Below, in pieces: positions 7,567 to 12,569 of a stretch of 12,569 nucleotides of DNA. The translations under genes and the position numbers were made by a program. The notes under the pieces were generated by a model that saw only the letters and a list, made by a program, of their open reading frames with translations, was not told where the DNA came from and did not search any database. The stretch's first letter is position 1. Each line of letters begins with the position of its first letter. Location of the stretch: NCBI GenBank assembly GCA_945903655.1, contig CAMDOY010000078.1, positions 1 to 12,569 on the forward strand. Direction: 5' to 3'. This stretch comes from Rhizobium sp. Q54. Its GTDB lineage: Bacteria > Pseudomonadota > Alphaproteobacteria > Rhizobiales > Beijerinckiaceae.

Positions 7567-7602
7567 CAAAAGGAAAAGGCCAGCCTTTTGGGGCTGGCCT
7601 TT
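7567..7602 (-). terminator. Intrinsic terminator of the aminotransferase gene
   Basis: On the minus strand, an 11-bp perfect stem (AAAGGCCAGCC with GGCTGGCCTTT, plus-strand arms 7575-7585 and 7592-7602) with a 6-base loop runs into TTTTCCTTTT. It starts about 20 bases past the aminotransferase stop codon. It separates the aminotransferase from the binding-protein genes that follow, so these need their own promoter. Confidence 0.92.
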
Positions 7603-7622
7603 GAAAAGGGATTGCAGAACGA

Positions 7623-8840
7623 TCAGGCAGGCCGCTTGATCGGCAACACATTGTGCAGGATCTGGTCAGCCTGGTCGAAGAACCGGCGCACGCCGCGCGC
7701 AGCCTGGCGGATGCGTTGCTCGTTCTCGACAATGGCGAGGCGCACATAGTCGTCACCGAATTCGCCAAAGCCGATGCCCGGCGCCACGGCCACATCCGCC
7801 TTCTCGATCATCAGCTTGGAGAACTCCAGGCTGCCGAGGTGGCGGAACTTCTCGGGCACGGGCACCCAGGCGAACATGGTCGCCTCCGGCGCCGGAATGT
7901 CCCAGCCCGCAGCGGCGAAGCTCTCCACCAGCACGTCACGGCGCTTCTTGTAGATGGAGCGCATCTCGATGATGCAATCCTCGGGACCATTCAACGCGGC
8001 GGCGGCGGCCACCTGGATGGGGGTATAGGCGCCGTAATCAAGATAGGACTTCACCCGCGCCAGGGCCGCCAGCAGGCGCTCGTTGCCCACGGCGAAGCCG
8101 ATGCGCCAGCCCGCCATGGAGAAGGTCTTGGACATGGAGGTGAACTCCACCGTCACGTCATTGGCGCCGGGAATCTGGAGCACGGAGGGGGGTGGGTTGT
8201 CATCGAAATAGACCTCGGCGTAGGCGAGGTCGGAAAGGATGAACAACTCATGCTTCTTCGCGAAGGCGACGAGATCCTTGTAGAAATCGAGACCCGCCAC
8301 GCAGGCGGTCGGATTCGAGGGATAGCAGGTCACGATGGCGATGGGCTTGGGGATCGAATGGATGACCGCCCGCTCGAGCTGATGGAAGAAGTCCGGCGTC
8401 GGGTCCGCGTTGACCGAGCGGATCACGCCGCCCGCCATGAGGAAACCGAAGGCGTGGATGGGATAGGAAGGATTGGGCACCACCACCACATCGCCCGGCG
8501 CGGTGATGGCCTGGGCCATATTCGCGAAGCCCTCTTTGGAGCCGAGGGTCGCGACCACCTGCGTGTCAGGATTGAGCTTCACACCGAAGCGGCGCTCATA
8601 ATAAGAGGCCTGGGCGCGGCGCAGGCCCGCGATGCCCTTGGAGGCGGAATAGCGGTCGGTGCGCGGCTTGCCAGCGGTCTCGACCAGTTTCTCGATGACA
8701 TGGCGGGGCGCCGGGAGGTCCGGATTGCCCATGCCGAGGTCGATGATGTCGGCCCCATTGGCCCGCGCCTGGGCCTTCAGGCGGTTGACCTGTTCAAATA
8801 CATAGGGCGGCAGGCGCTTGACGCGATGGAAGTCGCTCAT
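7623..8840 (-). CDS. alaC: Class I/II PLP-dependent aminotransferase, AlaC family
   Basis: The 405-residue product is a fold-type I aminotransferase that follows E. coli AlaC (glutamate-pyruvate transaminase) closely along its whole length, from RLPPYVF (9-15) on. Pyridoxal-phosphate residues are in place: Asn176 in YPSNPTA, Asp204 in SDLAYAEVYF, Lys238 (Schiff base) in TSMSKTFSMAGWRIGF, and the substrate-carboxylate Arg367 in YVRLAI. The likely reaction is pyruvate plus glutamate to alanine plus 2-oxoglutarate; genes of this group are often annotated as LL-diaminopimelate or aspartate aminotransferases, so the in vivo substrate is less certain than the family. The ATG has GAGGA eight bases upstream. 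In other Rhizobiales this gene sits directly before hom (from memory); here three genes intervene. It ends at its own strong terminator. Confidence 0.93.
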   Translation of the reverse strand: MSDFHRVKRLPPYVFEQVNRLKAQARANGADIIDLGMGNPDLPAPRHVIEKLVETAGKPRTDRYSASKGIAGLRRAQASYYERRFGVKLNPDTQVVATLGSKEGFANMAQAITAPGDVVVVPNPSYPIHAFGFLMAGGVIRSVNADPTPDFFHQLERAVIHSIPKPIAIVTCYPSNPTACVAGLDFYKDLVAFAKKHELFILSDLAYAEVYFDDNPPPSVLQIPGANDVTVEFTSMSKTFSMAGWRIGFAVGNERLLAALARVKSYLDYGAYTPIQVAAAAALNGPEDCIIEMRSIYKKRRDVLVESFAAAGWDIPAPEATMFAWVPVPEKFRHLGSLEFSKLMIEKADVAVAPGIGFGEFGDDYVRLAIVENEQRIRQAARGVRRFFDQADQILHNVLPIKRPA

Positions 8841-8926
8841 CGATTCATCCTCGAAAACTGAGCCGGTGTACCTGATCCTGACCGGGGCGCCAATCCTGCG
8901 CTGGCGACCTTGCGCAAAACGCTGAA

Positions 8927-8946
8927 CCGCCGGAAATCACCGGCGG
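8927..8946 (-). terminator. Possible weak terminator overlapping a stop codon
   Basis: A perfect 7-bp GC stem (CCGCCGG and CCGGCGG, arms 8927-8933 and 8940-8946) closes a 6-base loop that contains the TGA stop codon (8937-8939) of the exported-protein gene. On the minus strand it is followed by TTCAGCGTTTTG, a broken T tract. It may end or attenuate transcription before the aminotransferase gene, or it may simply protect the mRNA 3' end. Confidence 0.4.
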
Positions 8947-9389
8947 GCCTCGGGGATCACCAATTTGATCTCCTGGGGGCCCTGCTGCGGTCTTGTTGGC
9001 GGCCCCTTGGGCTGGGCGGGCGCCTCAAGGGGCTTATGGGCGACCTTGCTGGGCGGCCGCTTGGCGATCTGGTCGTGGCTCGCCTTCAAAGCGTCCAGCT
9101 CCCGCTCCTTGGCGCGCAACTCATCGTTGGTCAGGATCCGCTCATGATTATTGGGGCGCGGCGTGTGGACAGGAATGAAGTTCGTTTCAGCCGGACGGGT
9201 CAGGCGCACGAAATCCGCAGGCTCCACAGGCTTGGAACGCAACCCGATCAAACGGCTGAGGGAATCGAGGGGGCCCCCCTGCTCGGCTGGCGCAGGCGCC
9301 GCGCCTTGCGCCAGGGCGCGAGACAACCCCAACGCGGTGAAGATGATGACAAGGGCGACTGTCGGGCGGAAGGACATCTGCTCGCTCAT
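8937..9389 (-). CDS. Exported protein of unknown function upstream of the aminotransferase gene
   Basis: The 150-residue product has an N-terminal signal peptide (hydrophobic stretch about 10-22, cleavage after ALA at 25-27) and is probably periplasmic. The mature part has ADFVRLTRPAETNFIPVHTP (58-77), a charged helix likely to be coiled (about 89-111, ELRAKERELDALKASHDQ), and a Pro/Lys-rich tail. I recall similar proteins with an ADFVR..RP....IPV pattern in Rhizobiales, without a function. The ATG at 9389 has only a weak GAGA upstream; the ATG at residue 5 (9377) is an alternative and keeps the signal peptide. A five-base GC hairpin (9409-9413 with 9419-9423) sits 20 bases upstream in the leader. 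The aminotransferase gene follows after 96 bases with a weak hairpin between, so co-transcription is possible. Confidence 0.8.
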   Translation of the reverse strand: MSEQMSFRPTVALVIIFTALGLSRALAQGAAPAPAEQGGPLDSLSRLIGLRSKPVEPADFVRLTRPAETNFIPVHTPRPNNHERILTNDELRAKERELDALKASHDQIAKRPPSKVAHKPLEAPAQPKGPPTRPQQGPQEIKLVIPEARR

Positions 9390-9715
9390 TTTCTCAAAAC
9401 AACGCCAAGCCCCTCTTCGGGGCCCATTCAGACGGCTCGCCCGCCTTGTCAGGGGTCACTGCGGCCAAATCGTGTTGCTTTAGCCCCCAAGAGTTCGAAA
9501 TAGCGGAAACACAATACGAACCGCCCCTTGCGAAAGCTATAACAAAACCGTGATCCCAAAGATCACCGCCGCGCGACCTCTATCAGAAGACTCAAAGAAG
9601 AAAGAATATTTCATTAAAAATCATCCTTTTGATGAAAAATGCAAACTGGCGCCAGAATTGCTAGACTTGGGAAGCCTCAGAAAATCAGAGGTTTGAACAA
9701 AAACAGGGCATGGCG
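9390..9715. promoter_or_regulatory. Divergent intergenic region with AT-rich core and dyads
   Basis: This stretch lies between the minus-strand exported-protein gene and the plus-strand small gene, so it should hold promoters for both. From about 9483 it is much richer in A and T than the rest of the window. It contains three dyads: GTGATC/GATCAC (9550-9555 and 9561-9566), an 11-base imperfect inverted repeat with one G-T pair (9609-9619 and 9627-9637, loop 9620-9626), and the 10-base palindrome CTGGCGCCAG (9646-9655). A weak sigma-70-like pair, TTGATG (9630-9635) and CAGAAT (9653-9658) with a 17-base spacer, would serve the plus-strand gene. The dyads are seen directly; promoter and operator roles are inference. 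Confidence 0.45.
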
Positions 9716-9940
9716 ATGAACCGCGTGAAGTCATTTCTTTTCGGCGCCGTCGAGAAAATTGTCATCCATTGCGCAGCCACCAGCCGCAAGGACCTGATCT
9801 GGGACCGCATGCGTCGGGATTGCGCTGATTGCGTGCCAGTCTTGATCAATCCGCCCATGCTGGGCATGGAATATGTGCAGGTGCATTACTCGGCGGGCCT
9901 GCTTCGCCCGGCCCATGCGGACGTGATGGTGATCGGCTGA
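9716..9940 (+). CDS. Small protein of unknown function on the plus strand
   Basis: The 74-residue product is the only plus-strand gene I can support. It reads as a compact soluble protein with a basic amphipathic start (MNRVKSFLFGAVEKIVIH), His18-Cys19, and a CADC motif (Cys36, Cys39) after a charged stretch (about 24-35). These residues could bind metal or pair as disulfides, but no known family is recognised. Evidence for coding: codons are mostly G/C at the third position, whereas the opposite strand reads as a His-rich, low-quality frame; and AGGG (9705-9708) lies seven bases before this ATG. The ATG at 9710 would put that site one base away, so 9716 is preferred. It converges on the methyltransferase-like gene, 88 bases apart. 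Confidence 0.55.
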   Translation: MNRVKSFLFGAVEKIVIHCAATSRKDLIWDRMRRDCADCVPVLINPPMLGMEYVQVHYSAGLLRPAHADVMVIG

Positions 9941-10013
9941 TTTACAACCTGATTTCGGCGTAACCCCCGCCCCAATCCCCACGCCCTCACATCAACCAGT
10001 GGGAAACGGCTCA

Positions 10014-10030
10014 AGGGGGCTGCGCCCCCT
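10014..10030. repeat. Perfect hairpin at the convergent gene junction
   Basis: AGGGGGC (10014-10020) and GCCCCCT (10024-10030) form a 7-bp perfect stem with a 3-base loop. It overlaps the stop codon of the minus-strand methyltransferase-like gene (10029-10031) and lies 74 bases past the end of the plus-strand gene. Neither strand has a T tract after it, so it is not a standard intrinsic terminator. It may help end transcription from both sides or belong to a family of dispersed GC palindromes. Confidence 0.5.
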
Positions 10031-10727
10031 ATCCCTCCACCCACCCAGCCTCGATCAGATGCACCCGCCCGCGCTGGAACCGCCATGGCAGAATCCGACG
10101 CGGGGCGCCCTGCGGCAAAAGCTGCCCGGTGGAGTGGTCATACCATTCCCCGCCTATCCCATAGGAGGCGATGAGATCGCGCGCCTGCATCCGCCCGGCC
10201 AGTCGCCGCTGCGGCAGGATGAGGCTCGCATGGCCCGATAAGAGATCGTGGAAAGAAGCCCAGCAACGCCCCTGCAGCAGGAGCTGCAGCCGCAGCATCT
10301 CCGCCTCCACCAAACGCGCGTCCGGCGTCTGGATGCAGCGCTGACCCGCCACATTGCAAAAGAGGATGGCGGCCTTGGGATAGGCGGCAAGGATGCCCGC
10401 GATGTCAGCGAAAAAATCCGCCTGCGTCCATGTCAGCTCAGCACCCGCGCGCCGCAAAGCGCCCCCATGGAGCAAGCGAAAGAGAGGCTGCGCGGCGGGG
10501 TCGATATCGAAAGCCTGCAACCGGGCGAAGCGCTTCAGGAAAGCGTCGGGCAGGCACCAGCCTGCGCTGGGTCCGACGAGCAGCAATTCATCGCAGGGCG
10601 GCGTCCAGGTGGCGAGCCAATCTTCCACGCCAGCGCGAAATGGCGCCCAGAGGGAGCGCCGCGAGACCAGCGCGCGCATGTGCCAGAACAGACCGCCAGT
10701 GCGATCAGCCCCAGACTTCAATAGCAC
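10029..10727 (-). CDS. Putative SAM-dependent methyltransferase-like protein
   Basis: The 232-residue product shows a class I methyltransferase-like Rossmann pattern: LLLVGPSAGWCLP (48-60) in the place of motif I, QAFDIDP (71-77) as the acidic end of strand 2, and ILFCNVAGQ (121-129) in the place of motif IV. The glycine loop is not the classical GxGxG, so catalysis is not assured and the substrate is unknown. The start is uncertain: GTG at 10727 overlaps the upstream gene by 10 bases; TTG at 10721 overlaps its stop codon as TTGA and has GGAG five bases before it; ATG at 10679 lacks a clear ribosome binding site. All three keep the Rossmann part. Tight coupling puts it in the motAB unit. A role in modifying motility components or small molecules would be pure inference. 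Confidence 0.72.
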   Translation of the reverse strand: MLLKSGADRTGGLFWHMRALVSRRSLWAPFRAGVEDWLATWTPPCDELLLVGPSAGWCLPDAFLKRFARLQAFDIDPAAQPLFRLLHGGALRRAGAELTWTQADFFADIAGILAAYPKAAILFCNVAGQRCIQTPDARLVEAEMLRLQLLLQGRCWASFHDLLSGHASLILPQRRLAGRMQARDLIASYGIGGEWYDHSTGQLLPQGAPRRILPWRFQRGRVHLIEAGWVEG

Positions 10728-11017
10728 TCCGACCTGCCACGCGCGCCATAGCTCGATGTTTTACCATTAGGACAGGCAGTAGGATAAGTGGCGCTGGGCC
10801 CCGCGAAGAAGCCGGGAGGCGCGGGCTTGCAGATGTTGCCAGCCGGAAAATAGCCGAGATCGCAATGGGGCATGGCGTTACCCGTGAGGCTGGACGGCGG
10901 CTTGGGCGGCGGCGCATTTGGATCATTCTTCTTCGGCGGCGCCGGGGCCTCACTGGCCAAGGCGCCGCAAGAAGCGGTCAGGGCGAGCCCGAGGAGCAGA
11001 ACGAAAACGCGCCTCAT
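10718..11017 (-). CDS. Small secreted Cys-rich protein next to motB
   Basis: The 99-residue product has a signal peptide (MRR, hydrophobic 4-16, cleavage after ALA at 19-21); Cys17 is not in a canonical lipobox because Thr14 replaces the usual Leu at -3. A Pro/Lys-rich linker (about 25-42) leads to a domain with four cysteines (52, 63, 82, 98), patterned C-x10-C-x18-C-x15-C with GYFPAGNIC, PPGFFAG, CPNGKTSSYGARGRSEC. By eye this resembles the ephrin-receptor-like GCC2/GCC3 repeat (CP.GT.S..GA.SC). That is a resemblance only. The ATG at 11017 has AGGGA eight bases upstream. A GTG at 11023 would overlap the motB stop as GTGA but sits only two bases from that site, so it is less likely. The gene follows motB by 2 bases and overlaps the methyltransferase-like gene. 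Confidence 0.75.
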   Translation of the reverse strand: MRRVFVLLLGLALTASCGALASEAPAPPKKNDPNAPPPKPPSSLTGNAMPHCDLGYFPAGNICKPAPPGFFAGPSATYPTACPNGKTSSYGARGRSECY

Positions 11018-11019
11018 AT

Positions 11020-12042
11020 TCACTGTCCCTGATACTTGAGCGTTATACTGATCCGTCGGTTCCTGGGATCCCCCTTATCATTGGGGACGAAGGGTTCAAT
11101 ATCCGCCACCCCTTCGATCGCGGCGAAGCGATCACTGGAGACGCCACGCTTTTCGAGCATCTGCCGGGTCTGGTCCGCGCGATCCGCCGACAACAACCAG
11201 TTATTCTTCTGGTCGGGGTTGGCGAAGGGAACGCTATCGGTATGACCACGCACCTTGACCTTGTTGGGCATGGCGGCGACGGTTTTGGCGATCTCATCGA
11301 TGAGCTGCTGGGCGCGCGGCGCCATCTTGGAGGTCCCCAGACCGAACATGGAGAAATCCGCCTTGTCGATCACCTCGATGCGCAACCCATCCTTGTCGCG
11401 AATAAACTGCACCTGACCCTGCAAGGCCGCAAGCGCCTTGTTGTCCTGAAGCTTCTGCCGCAACTCCTGCTCGATGCCGACAAAGTTCTTCTGATCCTGA
11501 TCCGCGACCGCCTTGGCCTTGGCGGCCTCGGACTGATCGCCTGTGGAACTGCCCTTGCCGTTCTTGTCATCGGCTTCCGCGCCCTTGCCCATGCTGGACT
11601 TGTCGCCGGCGTCGTCGCTCTTACCCTTGCCCTGCTTCTCCTCGGTATCCGGCCCCTTGCCCTGAGCCTCCTGCCCTTCGGGCATTTTCGGAGGCTCGAG
11701 GTCAAGCACAGAGGTCTGCGAGGCCGCGTTGGGCAAGCCCTCAGGATCCATGATCGAGCGACCGCCAAGAATGCCATTCGAGCCCGCCAGCTGCCCAGAC
11801 TGGACAAGGCTCTTGGGCGTCGGCTTGAAGTAGTCGGCGACACTCTTGCGCTTGGACTCGGCGGTAGCGCCAAGCAGCCACATGAGCAGGAAGAAGGCCA
11901 TCATGGCGGTCATCATGTCCGCAAGCGCGATCTTCCATGCGCCGCCGTGACCGCCACCCTCGTCGGGCTGAACTTTCTTGATGATGATCGGAGCAGGGAG
12001 AGGCGGGGTTTCCGACTTCTTCCCCTTCTTGGCTTCCGCCAT
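11020..12042 (-). CDS. motB: Flagellar motor stator protein MotB
   Basis: MotB forms the stator with MotA, carries the proton pathway and anchors the complex to peptidoglycan. The 340-residue product has one transmembrane segment (about 37-57, starting AWKIALADMMTAMMAFFLLMWLL); Asp42 corresponds to the essential proton-binding Asp32 of E. coli MotB, which indicates a proton-driven motor. After the plug-like region (about 63-95, YFKPTPK...GILGG) comes a long low-complexity linker (about 119-172) rich in Gly, Lys, Asp and Ser. A C-terminal OmpA-like peptidoglycan-binding domain follows (about 210-337): VRGHTDSVPF (264-273), NWLLSADRAD (281-290), NRRISI (328-333). The ATG lies 2 bases after the motA stop and has GAGGG nine bases upstream within motA, so the two are translationally linked. 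The 3' end abuts the Cys-rich gene. Confidence 0.96.
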   Translation of the reverse strand: MAEAKKGKKSETPPLPAPIIIKKVQPDEGGGHGGAWKIALADMMTAMMAFFLLMWLLGATAESKRKSVADYFKPTPKSLVQSGQLAGSNGILGGRSIMDPEGLPNAASQTSVLDLEPPKMPEGQEAQGKGPDTEEKQGKGKSDDAGDKSSMGKGAEADDKNGKGSSTGDQSEAAKAKAVADQDQKNFVGIEQELRQKLQDNKALAALQGQVQFIRDKDGLRIEVIDKADFSMFGLGTSKMAPRAQQLIDEIAKTVAAMPNKVKVRGHTDSVPFANPDQKNNWLLSADRADQTRQMLEKRGVSSDRFAAIEGVADIEPFVPNDKGDPRNRRISITLKYQGQ

Positions 12043-12044
12043 GG

Positions 12045-12569
12045 CTATTTCCCTCGCAGACCGTCGAAGACTTCAGCGAAACTCGGCTGGTTATGCGAGC
12101 TGATGGTGACGCGCGCCGCCTCAATGACGAGAGGTTGGGGATGACCATGAAGGCTGGCGACAATGATCTGCTTCACCACATGATAGATCTGCATCTCTTC
12201 CTTGCAGACCGAGGTCAAACGGTTCGCGAATGGCTCCACCAGACCATAGGCGAGAAACACGCCGATGAAGGTGCCCACGAGCGCCGCGCCGATGAGCGCG
12301 CCAAGAACCGTTGGCGGCTGATCAATCGCGCCCATGGTCTTCACCACGCCGAGCACGCAGGCCACGATGCCGAGCGCAGGCAAGGCGCCGGACATTGACG
12401 CAAGGGCATGCGCAGGATGTAGTGCGTGATTCGTATGCTCCTTGATCGAAGCGTCCATGACCTCCTCCACCGCATAGGCGTTGAGGTTGCCGGAGGAAAT
12501 GACCATGAGGCGGATATTGTCCGTGATGAGATGAAGGAGATGATGATCCGCCATGATCCTTGGATATTC
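12045..12569 (-). CDS. motA: Flagellar motor stator protein MotA (5' end cut off)
   Basis: MotA is the inner-membrane stator subunit that couples proton flow to torque on FliG. Only the C-terminal 174 residues lie in the window; the frame is open to the right edge and reads EYPRIMADHHLLHLITDN before the first internal Met-like positions, matching the E. coli MotA segment NYPRILSD. So the gene continues outside and the Met at 12554 is not the start. The last two membrane segments are present: one around GALPALGIVACVLGVV (the Pro matches E. coli Pro173) and one around LGALIGAALVGTFIGVFLAYG, followed by VEPFANRL (Pro matches Pro222). The C-terminal cytoplasmic tail is complete. The cytoplasmic loop charges that contact FliG (Arg90, Glu98 in E. 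coli) lie outside the window. motB follows after 2 bases. Confidence 0.96.
   Translation of the reverse strand, partial: EYPRIMADHHLLHLITDNIRLMVISSGNLNAYAVEEVMDASIKEHTNHALHPAHALASMSGALPALGIVACVLGVVKTMGAIDQPPTVLGALIGAALVGTFIGVFLAYGLVEPFANRLTSVCKEEMQIYHVVKQIIVASLHGHPQPLVIEAARVTISSHNQPSFAEVFDGLRGK

Noticed and set aside
5516..8861. Three plus-strand open frames of 305, 342 and 402 codons opposite the binding proteins and the aminotransferase
   Set aside because: Each mirrors a convincing minus-strand gene almost base for base. Their His/Gly/Arg-rich products resemble no family.
9685..9982. Minus-strand small open frames opposite the plus-strand 74-residue gene
   Set aside because: They are His- and Gly-rich, lack ribosome binding sites and show no GC bias at the third position. 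The plus strand looks coding.
10029..10359. Short minus-strand open frames inside the methyltransferase-like gene
   Set aside because: They overlap it in other frames and encode Arg/Pro/Ala-rich products typical of frame shadows.
10918..12144. Plus-strand open frame (408 codons) opposite motB
   Set aside because: MotB carries the membrane Asp and the OmpA-like domain on the minus strand. The plus-strand product, although Leu-rich in parts, is a shadow of the Lys/Asp/Glu-rich linker codons.
1..12569. CRISPR array, tRNA, rRNA, insertion sequence, toxin-antitoxin or phage-defence genes
   Set aside because: No regularly spaced repeats, tRNA-like cloverleaf, transposase motifs or defence-type domains are visible on either strand.

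Overview
The window looks like chromosomal DNA of a GC-rich alphaproteobacterium, most likely a member of the Rhizobiales (Hyphomicrobiales). This rests on the gene order aminotransferase / hom / glpX / recJ, which I remember from several Rhizobiales genomes; on the strong GC bias at third codon positions; and on small exported proteins of the rhizobial type (for example one with an FFEALFGGF stretch after its signal peptide). No phage, transposon, CRISPR or RNA gene is visible. All proteins read through without visible frameshifts. Nearly everything lies on the minus strand; one small gene is on the plus strand.

Reading from the right edge in the direction of transcription: (1) A stator operon: motA (5' end cut off by the window edge), motB, a small secreted Cys-rich protein, and a methyltransferase-like protein, with gaps of at most 2-3 bases or short overlaps. 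(2) A short plus-strand gene that converges on this operon and is preceded by an AT-rich, dyad-rich intergenic stretch (about 9483-9709), unlike the rest of the window. (3) A small exported protein of unknown function. (4) An alanine-type (AlaC family) aminotransferase that ends in a clear intrinsic terminator. (5) Two tandem paralogous TctC/Bug-type periplasmic solute-binding proteins without their membrane partners, then an 81-residue single-pass membrane protein that starts at TTG. (6) Homoserine dehydrogenase (hom) and class II fructose-1,6-bisphosphatase (glpX), ending in a second clear terminator. (7) An exported protein of unknown function and recJ, which stops 58 bases before the left edge.

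The core (aminotransferase, hom, glpX, recJ) is housekeeping: amino-acid and carbon metabolism plus DNA repair. The accessory parts are the binding-protein pair with the small membrane protein, wedged between the aminotransferase and hom; the two extra genes coupled to motAB; and the plus-strand gene in its AT-rich setting. I see no convincing large new system. The most unusual items are the motAB extension and the orphan binding-protein pair.
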